DNA of 14,741 nucleotides from positions 1 through 14,741 of the forward strand of contig CAZYTO010000139.1 of assembly GCA_964650405.1 (NCBI GenBank), in the 5' to 3' direction. Positions 1-6,603 of the stretch are shown piece by piece; the first letter of the stretch is position 1; every line of letters begins with the position of its first letter. Both the position numbers and the translations under genes were made by a program. The notes beneath the pieces are model-generated. The model saw nothing but the letters and a program-made list of their open reading frames with translations. It was not told the origin of the DNA and did no database searches. This stretch comes from CAZYTO01 sp964650405. GTDB lineage: Bacteria > Acidobacteriota > Thermoanaerobaculia > Gp7-AA8.

Positions 1-2
1 CC

Positions 3-1352
3 GAGGCCTTCCCCGGCGCGCTGCCGGAAGGTATCGGCTGCGAGCCCTCCCATGGCGCTGGTGCGGCGCACGTGCCCGCGGTGTTGACCGCGAAGATCGA
101 TGAGGTCCACTCCGCGACGGTGCATCCGTCACGCCTCGACGCCCGGCGGCGCAACGACGTCTGCTACGAGTGCCACATGCAGCCGTCCGTCTCGCTCCCG
201 GGCGCGCGGCGCTATGGCCGAGACCTCTACTCCTATCGCCCCGGTACACCGCTGAGTGACTACCTCGTCCAGCTCGACGTCACGGATCACGACATCCCCC
301 GCCCGGAGCGTTTCGAGATCAACCATCACCCGTACCGCCTCGAGCAGAGCCGCTGCTTCCGGGAGAGCGACAGCAGAAACAACGGCAAGCTGTCATGCCT
401 CACCTGCCATGACCCGCACCGCAAGGTCTCCGAGGCCGAGCGCCCCGAGCACTACCGCAAGATCTGCCTCGGCTGCCATCCCGACGTGACGCACGAGCCG
501 GCGCTCGAGGCCAATGCCGATTGCACGACGTGCCACATGCCGCAGCGCCGCACGCAGGACGTGGTGCACGTGGTCATGACCGATCACCTCATCCGGCGCA
601 AGCCGGGCGGACCGGAGCTGCTCGCGCCGCGCGAGGAGCGGGAGCCGGCGCTCGACGACGTCGAAGTCCTCGATTCCCTCCCGCCCGCCACCCGCGAGCT
701 CGTGCGCGCCGCGGTCACCGTCCGGGCCACGGGCGGCGCCGGCGCCTCGGCGGTCCACCGGCTCGGGGAGTCGATCGCGCAGGCACACCCCGCGGAGACC
801 GAGCCATACCTCGACCTGGCCATGGGCCTCCTCCGCCAGCACGACTACGAAGGGCTGGAGCGGACGCTGGTGATCGTTCTGGAACGCGACCCGAAGGACG
901 CGCAGGCCCTGGAGTGGCTCGGCCTGGCACGCTTCCACCTCGGGCGCCAGGCGGAAGGATTGGCGGCGATCCGCAAAGCGATCGAGCTCGATCCCGCGCA
1001 TCCTGAGGCGGAGTACAACCTGGGATTACTTCTGGAGTCGGGCGGTACGCCGGCCGATGCTATTGCGCACTTCAAGCGAGCCACGCAACTCCGGCCGAAT
1101 TTCACCTTGGCCTGGTTCCACCTCGGCGAGGTGTACGTCGCGGCGAAGCGGCTCGGCGATGCGATTAGGGCGTACCAACGTGCGTTGGCGATTGATCCGA
1201 CGCAGATGCGTTCATATGTTGCAATCGGTAACGCGTTGATCGTGGCCGAGCGTCGGGACGAGGCGTTGCGGTATTGGAGACACGGCGCGACGCACGCGGC
1301 GCAGCCTGACATCATTAGGAAACTGATCAAGGAAAACGCCGCTGCCAATTGA
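3..1352 (+). CDS. Multiheme cytochrome c / TPR protein (5' end cut by window edge)
   Basis: The frame is open from the first in-frame codon at 3, so the true start lies outside the window; the GTG at 72 is only an internal codon. The N-terminal part carries four intact heme c-binding CXXCH motifs: CYECH (162-176), CLTCH (396-410), CLGCH (465-479) and CTTCH (522-536). The last is followed by MPQRRTQDVVHVVMTDH, a signature of cytochrome c/TPR fusion proteins common in Acidobacteriota. A fifth site at 39-53 reads CEPSH, with Ser in place of the second heme cysteine. From about 800 to 1310 there are four to five TPR repeats (for example AEYNLGLLLESGGTPADAIA and AWFHLGEVYVAAKRLGDAIR). By family the protein should be exported and hemes attached outside the cytoplasm, with an electron-transfer or redox-enzyme role; the substrate cannot be told. 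It converges on cheR and is probably unrelated to the chemosensory genes. Confidence 0.88.
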   Translation, partial: EAFPGALPEGIGCEPSHGAGAAHVPAVLTAKIDEVHSATVHPSRLDARRRNDVCYECHMQPSVSLPGARRYGRDLYSYRPGTPLSDYLVQLDVTDHDIPRPERFEINHHPYRLEQSRCFRESDSRNNGKLSCLTCHDPHRKVSEAERPEHYRKICLGCHPDVTHEPALEANADCTTCHMPQRRTQDVVHVVMTDHLIRRKPGGPELLAPREEREPALDDVEVLDSLPPATRELVRAAVTVRATGGAGASAVHRLGESIAQAHPAETEPYLDLAMGLLRQHDYEGLERTLVIVLERDPKDAQALEWLGLARFHLGRQAEGLAAIRKAIELDPAHPEAEYNLGLLLESGGTPADAIAHFKRATQLRPNFTLAWFHLGEVYVAAKRLGDAIRAYQRALAIDPTQMRSYVAIGNALIVAERRDEALRYWRHGATHAAQPDIIRKLIKENAAAN

Positions 1353-1369
1353 GCGTCAACGGCAGGGTG

Positions 1370-1471
1370 TGTGGAGGACGGACAATCCTGTCCGTCAAAC
1401 CGCGAATCCACCCAAATGCCGGCCTCGGGGATTCGCTTTCGGGGGACGGACAGGATTGTCCGTCCTCCACA
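1370..1471. repeat. Long inverted repeat with nested palindromes (dispersed-repeat type A)
   Basis: Arms 1370-1396 and 1445-1471 are perfect 27-bp reverse complements separated by 48 bases. Each arm is itself a hairpin: GACGGACA and TGTCCGTC flank a 4-base loop (ATCC in the left arm, GGAT in the right). The spacer holds a further inverted pair, GCGAATCC (1402-1409) and GGATTCGC (1429-1436). The whole element could therefore fold as one long stem or as a cloverleaf-like set of hairpins. It lies 17 bases past the cytochrome stop codon, in a convergent gap, so it may act as a bidirectional transcription end or mRNA stabiliser. There is no T-run as in a classic Rho-independent terminator. Its form is that of a dispersed, REP-like element. 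Confidence 0.85.
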
Positions 1472-1533
1472 GACCATGGCGGGTGTCGCGCCGAGGAAAT
1501 GAGTGTCCAGTTCGGCCAGCCGAGACCTTCCGC

Positions 1534-1639
1534 GGTTCTGTGTGGTGGCCGGCGCCCTCGCCGGCCTGGATCACTGAGGCTTTCGGAGCGAGCGAGGCAC
1601 AGCGCGGGCCGGCGAGGGCGCAGGCCACCACACAGAACC
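1534..1639. repeat. Second long inverted repeat (dispersed-repeat type B)
   Basis: Arms 1534-1566 and 1607-1639 are 33-bp reverse complements with a single mismatch (G at 1551 against the base pairing with 1622). The spacer is 40 bases. The core GCCGGCGCCCTCGCCGGC is partly self-palindromic. The sequence is unrelated to the repeat at 1370-1471, so two different hairpin families sit side by side in this 352-base convergent gap (1353-1704). I see no gene in the gap; the short reading frames crossing it are translations of the repeats. Likely a mobile or dispersed palindromic repeat, possibly also limiting read-through from either side. Confidence 0.82.
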
Positions 1640-1704
1640 AGCCCAGAGCACTCTTTCCAGAGCAGCTGAATTGAGATGCCACCGCTCCGTGGTTCGTTGT
1701 CCCC

Positions 1705-2556
1705 TTACTTCTGGTACACCATGTCGTGCTTCAGGTGCCGCAGCTTGAACTGCGTGGAGAGTGAGATCAGCGACTCGCTGTGGCCCAGCAGCAGGTAGCC
1801 GCTCTCGATGAGGCGGTTGTAGAAGTTCGTCACGACCACGCGCTTGGAGGCGTCGTCGAAGTAGATGATGACGTTGCGGCAAAAGACCAGGTCGAGCTGA
1901 CCGAGGAGCGAGACGCGGGCCTCGTCGTAGAGGTTGAGGCGGCCGAACTGCACGCGGTTGCGCACCTCGTCCTTGATGCGCCAGGAGCCGTCCGCCTCGC
2001 GCGAGAAATAGCGGTCGCGGACGACGGGGGCGGTGGCCCGGAAGGCGTTATCGCGGTAGTGCCCCTTGCGGGCGCGGGCCAGGACCTGCTGGTTGATGTC
2101 GCTGGCGAAGATCTCGAACGCGGCGTGCTCGTACCAGCCTGCCTCCGACAGGAGCATGGCGATCGAATACGGCTCCTCGCCCGAGGAGCAGCCCGCGGAC
2201 CAGATGCGGATCTTCTTCACCGGCTTGCGGGAGAGCAGGTCCGGGATGATCTCCTCCACGAAGGCCGTGAGCTGGGCCGGCTCGCGGAAGAAGTACGTCT
2301 CGTTGGTCGTGACCAGGTCGTAGATCTGGTCGTACTCGGCGTCGGAGCGGGGGTCGTACTGCAGGAAGTAGAAGTACTTCTGGAACGAGTCGAAGTTCAG
2401 CTCCTTGGCGCGGGGGGAGAGGCGCTTCTGGAGCAGGTACTTCGACGAGTCGGCGAACCACATCCCCGATCGTTTGTAGATCGCGTCCCGCAGCAACCGG
2501 AAGACGTCGTCCGGCAGCTCCAGGTGATGGTTCAGCGACAGGTTGAACGTGGACAT
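1705..2556 (-). CDS. cheR: CheR-type chemoreceptor glutamate methyltransferase
   Basis: CheR transfers a methyl group from S-adenosylmethionine to receptor glutamates, setting adaptation in chemosensory systems. The 283-aa protein has normal family length. Residues 1-75 form the small N-terminal helical domain; its basic face includes LLQKRLSPRAKEL (41-53). The family motif TTNETYFFRE lies at 83-92, the SAM-binding loop WSAGCSSGEEPYSIAM at 119-134, and the motif FCRNVIIYFD at 225-234. GHSESL near the C-terminus is also typical. The ATG at 2554-2556 is 6 bases past the stop of the upstream HEAT gene, so the two are probably cotranscribed. No C-terminal receptor-docking or TPR extension is present. 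No CheB methylesterase is encoded here, so the demethylation partner must be elsewhere or absent. Confidence 0.97.
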   Translation of the reverse strand: MSTFNLSLNHHLELPDDVFRLLRDAIYKRSGMWFADSSKYLLQKRLSPRAKELNFDSFQKYFYFLQYDPRSDAEYDQIYDLVTTNETYFFREPAQLTAFVEEIIPDLLSRKPVKKIRIWSAGCSSGEEPYSIAMLLSEAGWYEHAAFEIFASDINQQVLARARKGHYRDNAFRATAPVVRDRYFSREADGSWRIKDEVRNRVQFGRLNLYDEARVSLLGQLDLVFCRNVIIYFDDASKRVVVTNFYNRLIESGYLLLGHSESLISLSTQFKLRHLKHDMVYQK

Positions 2557-2562
2557 TGAGGG

Positions 2563-4779
2563 TTACTGCTTCATGGCCTGCAAAATCGCCGCGATCACGA
2601 CCTCCCTGCGGCTGTCCGCCGTCCGCCACGCCTCTTCCAGGCGATCGCGAAAGAGTTGTTTGTGTCTGACGAAGATGTCGCTGACGTCGTCGAGGATGGC
2701 CGGATTCTCCAGCGCCTTGAACAGCGGCTCGAACGACGAACGGTCGGGGACCTTGTCCAGGGCCAGCACGGCCGACTGCTGGACGTACGTATCGGGATCC
2801 TCCAGGGAGCGATGCAGCGCCGGCAGCGTGCGGCGGTCGCCGCGCAGGCCGACCGACGTGGCAGCCGCGGCGCGGATGCGCCAGTCGGTGTCGTTGAGGG
2901 CGAACATGAGGTAGTCGAAGACCTCGTCGCCGGGAATGCGGGATAGCGCCAGGATGGCCGCGCGGCGGATCTCCAGGTCGGCGTCGTATGCGGCCCGGAA
3001 GAGCGGATCCTTGACGCTCCCCGCCTCGGACTTGCCCAGCGCCTCGATGACGGCGATGCGCACGGGCGGGTGGTCGTGCTCGAGGTGCTTGAGCAGCGGC
3101 TGGATGGCGTCGTGGTGCCGGTATTCGCCGAGGGCCTGCGCCGCCGCGGTCTTGATCCAGATGTCGCTGTCATCGAGCGAGGTGATGAGCGGCTCCAGTC
3201 CCTTCTCCGGGCGGAGGCGGACGATGGCGTTGATGGCCGCCAGCCGTACCGCCGTCGACTCGTCGGCCAGCGACAGCACGAGCTGGTCGGCGAAACGCTC
3301 CTCGCCGAACTTCCCCATCAGCGAGACGGCCTTCTGGCGGATGACGGCGTCGCTGTCTTTCGAGGCCAGGAGCAGCTCGTCGTGATAGCCCTCGCCCTGG
3401 ATGTTGACGTAGACAGAGAGGGAGTTGAGCTTGGCCGGGACCGAGTTGGCCCCCAGCAGCCGGCGGATTTTGGCAAGCACGTCCTGCTTGATCTCGGGGA
3501 AGGCCGTGACCAGGGCGGAGATGGAGTTGACGGCGGCCTGCTGCGAAGCGACGTCGAAGTCGTCGAGCTTGGCCAGCAGGTAGTCGATGGACGCCGGATC
3601 GACGATCTCGCCGAGGGTCTCGATGGCCAGACGGCGGATCATCGGATTGTCGTGATCGAGGAACGGCAGGATGCTGGGGATGGTGTCGCGCCCGCCGACG
3701 ACGTTGATGACCCGCAGGAGGAGGGCGATGACCTCGTCTTCCTCGGCGTTGCGCAGGGTCTCCAGGATGGCCGGCACGGCGGTGGCCCCGAAGTCGATGA
3801 GCCCCTGCGCCGCGGTCTCGGCGGTGTCCGGCATCTCCAGCGACTCCATGAGCACGGGCAGGGCGGCCGGGTCGGCGGACCAGCCGAGGAACTTCAGGAT
3901 GAAGCTCTTGACATCCCGCTTCGGCGTGGCGCCGAGGTGGTCGATGAGCGGGCCGATCTTCTCCTTCGGGAACGACTCGCGGAACTTGCGCTGGATGAGG
4001 TGGCGCTCGGCCTGTTCGACGATGCGCGGCTTACTGGCCTCCGCGATGCGCACAAGGGCCCGGAGCGCCGTGAGGTTGAGCTTGTCCTCTTCGGCGATGA
4101 TCTTGAGGAGAAAGGCCACGGTTCCGACGTCGGCGATCTTGCCGATGGCTTCCAGGACCGGCTTGCGCAGCGACTTTTCGGCGTAGAGGGGCAGAACGGC
4201 CGGGAGCGCGGCCCGGTCGCCGATCTCGCCGAGGGCCTCCACGACGTGGAACTTCAGCCAGAGGTCTTCGCGCTGCAGGACGCGCATCAGCGGGTTGAGG
4301 GCCGAGGCGTCGCGGTACTTGCCCAGCGACGAGACGATGGACGAGGCTACGTTGATGTCCGCCTCGCTCTCCAGCAGTTCGGTGAGGATGTCGAATCCCT
4401 CCCGGCTGCGCAGGTCGCCGAGGAGGTTGACCAGGGAGAGACGGACGTCGACGTCGCGTTCGTTGCGGAGGTGGGCCACGATGGCGCCGATGGCCGGCTC
4501 ACCGATGCGCATGAGGGCCTCGGTGGACGAATTGCGCTTGCCGGCATTCTCGGGATCGGCCAGGGCCGTGATCAGCCCTTCCACGACGTCGGTGTTGGGC
4601 TCCCGCACGAAGCCGTCGACGATGGTCTTGCGCACGCGCCAGTCCTTGTCGCCCAGCAGCTCGAACATCAGCGGATAGTCCCGATCCTCGAGCGCATGCG
4701 AGACCGCATACGCTGCCTTCTGCCGCGCGTCAGGATCGGACGAGCGGGCCTGTTCGATGATGTCTGGAGATGCGCTCAT
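2563..4779 (-). CDS. Large HEAT-repeat scaffold protein
   Basis: This 738-aa protein is built almost entirely of about twenty HEAT or PBS-lyase-type helical repeats of roughly 31 residues. Examples are DPASIDYLLAKLDDFDVASQ and DAIQPLLKHLEHDHPPVRIA, with the recurring D-x-x-VR-x-x-A-x-x-A-L-G pattern. I see no signal peptide, membrane segment or catalytic motif. Such proteins form curved solenoids that bind partner proteins; the partner here is unknown. Its position, directly upstream of cheR (6-nt gap) and downstream of the zinc-ribbon/pseudo-receiver gene, points to a scaffold or regulator in the chemosensory pathway, but this is inference from context. The alternative link to phycobilin-lyase chemistry is unlikely, as no phycobilin genes are nearby. 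The ATG at 4777-4779 begins the repeat-containing reading frame; no strong Shine-Dalgarno sequence is visible before it. Confidence 0.88.
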   Translation of the reverse strand: MSASPDIIEQARSSDPDARQKAAYAVSHALEDRDYPLMFELLGDKDWRVRKTIVDGFVREPNTDVVEGLITALADPENAGKRNSSTEALMRIGEPAIGAIVAHLRNERDVDVRLSLVNLLGDLRSREGFDILTELLESEADINVASSIVSSLGKYRDASALNPLMRVLQREDLWLKFHVVEALGEIGDRAALPAVLPLYAEKSLRKPVLEAIGKIADVGTVAFLLKIIAEEDKLNLTALRALVRIAEASKPRIVEQAERHLIQRKFRESFPKEKIGPLIDHLGATPKRDVKSFILKFLGWSADPAALPVLMESLEMPDTAETAAQGLIDFGATAVPAILETLRNAEEDEVIALLLRVINVVGGRDTIPSILPFLDHDNPMIRRLAIETLGEIVDPASIDYLLAKLDDFDVASQQAAVNSISALVTAFPEIKQDVLAKIRRLLGANSVPAKLNSLSVYVNIQGEGYHDELLLASKDSDAVIRQKAVSLMGKFGEERFADQLVLSLADESTAVRLAAINAIVRLRPEKGLEPLITSLDDSDIWIKTAAAQALGEYRHHDAIQPLLKHLEHDHPPVRIAVIEALGKSEAGSVKDPLFRAAYDADLEIRRAAILALSRIPGDEVFDYLMFALNDTDWRIRAAAATSVGLRGDRRTLPALHRSLEDPDTYVQQSAVLALDKVPDRSSFEPLFKALENPAILDDVSDIFVRHKQLFRDRLEEAWRTADSRREVVIAAILQAMKQ

Positions 4780-4859
4780 AGTTGTCGGTCGTCAGTTCCC
4801 GCAGGCTCCTGCCGCCGGCGAGCTGACTTGGCTTAGTTGCAGAAACTACATCGGTGATT

Positions 4860-4915
4860 AGTGGTTAGTCGTTAGTGGTTAGGATGAGCGACCTAACCAC
4901 TAACCACTAACCACT
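4860..4915. repeat. Heptad-repeat hairpin (unit AGTGGTT)
   Basis: Arms 4860-4883 and 4892-4915 are 24-bp reverse complements with one mismatch (C at 4870), closing an 8-base loop ATGAGCGA (4884-4891). Each arm is three tandem copies of the 7-bp unit AGTGGTT plus AGG. It starts 7 bases beyond the stop codon of the zinc-ribbon/pseudo-receiver gene and ends 80 bases before the HEAT gene, in a 143-base gap. No T-run follows, so it is not a classic terminator; it could protect the 3' end of the upstream transcript. The rest of the gap (4780-4859) shows only a small GCAGG/CCTGC palindrome at 4801-4812. Confidence 0.85.
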
Positions 4916-4922
4916 GCCTCTC

Positions 4923-5798
4923 TCACTGCGTTCCTGTGCGAAGCTTCTCCATCTCTTCCCGCTTCATCTGCACGAACTGCTGCAGGGTCTCGGTGAAAAT
5001 CTCCGAGTCGCGCCGGACGCGGAAGGGGACGCGCGAGTCGTAGTACTGGCGCCCCTCGTCGATCTCGTCCTTCAGCACTTCGAAGAAATTGTTCTCGCGG
5101 ATGCCGCTCTCCACCTTCTGCGGGTGGTAGATGATGATGTCGGAGAGGATGAGGCGGGCCAGGCGCCGCGCCTCGTCGTATTCCCGCGGCTCGACCGGCA
5201 CTTCCTCCGTGTGGCCGACCTCGGGGAAGAGCTTGCGGATGATCTGGCGGAACTCGCGCTCCGGGATCTGCTCCTCGATGTACTCGTCGGCGCCGTAGAG
5301 GTTGGTGGGGTTGGCGCGGAAGCGGTTGGCGCGGAAGAGCGCGCCGATGAGGATGACCCGGGTGTGGGCCAGCGAGGCCTCGGCCTTGATCTCTTCCGTG
5401 ACTTCGACGCCCAGCTTGCCCTTGAGGTAGACGTTGACGATGGCCAGGTGGGCCTGCGAGCGGCGGACGAAGTCCAGCGCCGTGTCGCCGGTCTCGAAGT
5501 ACGTCACGTCGAAGCCCAGACGGCGGAGGTGCTCGCCGAGGAAGGCCCGAAAGGGGCGGGGCTCATCGGCGATGGCGGCGATGCGCCGCCCCTTCGGCCG
5601 GGCCGAAGGCGGTGCGCCGCCCTCGCTCATGGGATGGACGTTCGATCCAGAGGTCTGGACGGGAGGTCCTCCGTCCGACGCCGGCTTGAGGACCATCTGC
5701 GTGCCGCACGAGGGGCAGGCCACGCGAACGGGACGGACGAGCGGCAGTTGGACCGCTGCTCGGAATTGCGAGCCACACTGCTTACAGGTGAGTTCCAT
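4923..5798 (-). CDS. Zinc-ribbon protein with degenerate receiver (pseudo-REC) domain
   Basis: Residues 1-35 are a zinc ribbon with CKQC (Cys5, Cys8) and CPSC (Cys29, Cys32), followed by a Gly/Pro/Ser-rich linker (40-69). Residues 71-192 have the receiver fold pattern: IAAIADEP (beta1), LAIVNVYLKGKLG (beta3) and GADEYIEEQIP (beta5). The phospho-acceptor Asp is replaced by Asn122, the conserved Lys by Glu near 176, and the usual Thr/Ser after beta4 is missing. The domain should therefore not be phosphorylated by CheA in the normal way. Residues 205-260 (ARRLARLILSDIIIYHP, then LKDEIDEGRQYYDSRVP) form a conserved helical tail of unknown role. I chose the ATG at 5796-5798, giving MELTCKQCG as in other such zinc ribbons; an in-frame TTG at 5808-5810 would add four residues. 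The start overlaps the cheW stop by 17 nt, indicating translational coupling. Likely a scaffold or regulator in the chemosensory pathway. Confidence 0.85.
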   Translation of the reverse strand: MELTCKQCGSQFRAAVQLPLVRPVRVACPSCGTQMVLKPASDGGPPVQTSGSNVHPMSEGGAPPSARPKGRRIAAIADEPRPFRAFLGEHLRRLGFDVTYFETGDTALDFVRRSQAHLAIVNVYLKGKLGVEVTEEIKAEASLAHTRVILIGALFRANRFRANPTNLYGADEYIEEQIPEREFRQIIRKLFPEVGHTEEVPVEPREYDEARRLARLILSDIIIYHPQKVESGIRENNFFEVLKDEIDEGRQYYDSRVPFRVRRDSEIFTETLQQFVQMKREEMEKLRTGTQ

Positions 5799-6603
5799 GA
5801 CGGGCGTCAAGTAGCTTGTCGAAATCGAGCAGGATCGTCAACGCATTTGCCTGCCGGAAGACGCCCCGAATGGCCTCACTCTGCTCGCTGGAGTGGACGA
5901 CGGGGTGGGGCTCGACGGCGGCCCGGTCGACTTTCACCACGCGCTGGACCCGGTCGACGACGAAGCCGATCGTCTCGTTGCCGTACTGCACGACGACCAC
6001 CCGCGCGTCGGGCGAGCCGGCGCCGTCCCGCTGCCGCTCCGAAACTGCGGGGCCGTGGTGCAGGCGGCGGTGTACGTCGACGATGGTGACGATGGTACCG
6101 CGCAGGGAGATGACGCCGACGATGGACTCGTCGGCATTCGGTACGCGCGTGGCTTCACGCGGCGGAACGATCTCGACGATGTGTTCGATGTCGAGGGCGT
6201 ACTGCTCGCCGGCGATGTGGAACGTGAGGAGCTCGAGCAGCTCGCCCGTGGCGGCTACCGTCTCCGTGGAGATGAAGCCCTCCCGGCGCTTGCCGGCTTC
6301 CTCTTTGAAGCGATCGAGCTTGGATTCGCTGGTCGCTGGTCGCTGGGCGCTGCTCGCTGGTGGCTGTTCGCTGCTCGCGCCTTGCTGCTCGACGCTCGCC
6401 GCTGCCCGCTCGCCCTCTTCGGTCTCATCATGCTGCGCGGCGCCCTCCCGCCCCGGTCCCTCGCTCACGCTCGGGATGACCGGGGTGTCCCGCTCGCCGC
6501 TCGCCGCGGTCCGCTCGCTCGCGGAGCTCTCGCCGCTCGCCGCCTGCTCGCCGGCCGCAGCCCCCTTCTTCGCCTTCTTTCGAATCTTCACCAGGTCAAC
6601 CAT
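5782..6603 (-). CDS. cheW: CheW coupling protein with long repeat-derived N-terminal linker
   Basis: CheW bridges chemoreceptors and the CheA P5 domain at the cytoplasmic face of the membrane. The CheW domain covers about residues 120-268 of 273: LLTFHIAGEQYALDIEHIVEI (128-148 region), VISLRGTIVTIVDVHRRL and GFVVDRVQRVVKV are family features. A normal CheW is about 150-170 aa. The extra 100 or so N-terminal residues begin with a basic MVDLVKIRKKAKKG and continue as a low-complexity Ala/Ser/Glu/Pro stretch with heptapeptide repeats (ASSEQPP, ASSAQRP) and the peptide VIPSVSEGPG; both look like translated dispersed DNA repeats. The ATG at 6601-6603 overlaps the 3' end of the ATPase gene by 8 nt (ATGGTTGA), so translation is likely coupled. 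The pairing with an ATPase in the same operon suggests the long tail tethers or positions the array. Confidence 0.93.
   Translation of the reverse strand: MVDLVKIRKKAKKGAAAGEQAASGESSASERTAASGERDTPVIPSVSEGPGREGAAQHDETEEGERAAASVEQQGASSEQPPASSAQRPATSESKLDRFKEEAGKRREGFISTETVAATGELLELLTFHIAGEQYALDIEHIVEIVPPREATRVPNADESIVGVISLRGTIVTIVDVHRRLHHGPAVSERQRDGAGSPDARVVVVQYGNETIGFVVDRVQRVVKVDRAAVEPHPVVHSSEQSEAIRGVFRQANALTILLDFDKLLDARHGTHL
6319..6399 (-). repeat. Translated 7-bp/21-bp repeat tract inside cheW
   Basis: On the - strand this stretch is a chain of 7-bp units close to AGCGACC (variants AGCGAAC, AGCGAGC, AGCGCCC, AGCCACC). Three 7-bp units equal 21 bp, so it reads as repeating heptapeptides: ASVEQQG, ASSEQPP, ASSAQRP, ATSES. 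The period matches the heptad arrays found between genes at 4860-4915 and 7445-7531. This makes it likely that intergenic-type repeat DNA became part of the cheW coding sequence. Confidence 0.75.
6451..6485. repeat. Palindrome encoding VIPSVSEGPG within cheW
   Basis: CCCCGGTC (6451-6458) and GACCGGGG (6478-6485) are perfect 8-bp inverted arms around a 19-base centre, CTCGCTCACGCTCGGGAT plus one base. In the cheW frame it encodes PVIPSVSEGPG. DNA of the form GTCATCCCGAGCG...GAGGGACC is familiar as a dispersed palindromic repeat in several high-GC phyla. That identification is from memory, since no database search was possible. It lies between two low-complexity tracts of the cheW linker. Confidence 0.6.
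6490..6556 (-). repeat. GCGGCGA low-complexity tract inside cheW
   Basis: The - strand reads as imperfect copies of GCGGCGA/GCGAGCG, twice in exact tandem, and encodes an Ala/Ser/Gly/Glu stretch in which AASGE recurs (residues 21-25 and 33-37). It extends the repeat-built linker towards the N-terminus of CheW. Only the local 7-bp periodicity supports calling it a repeat; biased codon use in an Ala/Ser-rich linker could give a similar look. Confidence 0.5.

Noticed and set aside
1349..1682. Small reading frames of about 95-106 aa across the convergent gap
   Set aside because: They are translations of the two inverted repeats (peptides such as DGQDCPSST and WWPAPSPA) and lack start signals.
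1353..1704. CRISPR array or tRNA in the repeat-rich convergent gap
   Set aside because: There are two different inverted repeats, not regularly spaced direct repeats, and no tRNA-like arm set with an anticodon loop is visible.
1780..2559. 259-aa open frame on the + strand opposite cheR
   Set aside because: Antisense to a gene with unmistakable CheR motifs; low-complexity Val/Glu/Asp sequence.
3070..4836. 588-aa open frame on the + strand opposite the HEAT gene
   Set aside because: Antisense shadow typical of GC-rich coding DNA: Glu/Asp/Gly/Arg-rich composition, no domain, and the opposite strand encodes clear HEAT repeats.
4860..4915. Rho-independent terminator
   Set aside because: Strong hairpin but AT/GC-mixed stem and no following T-run on either strand; kept as a repeat element instead.
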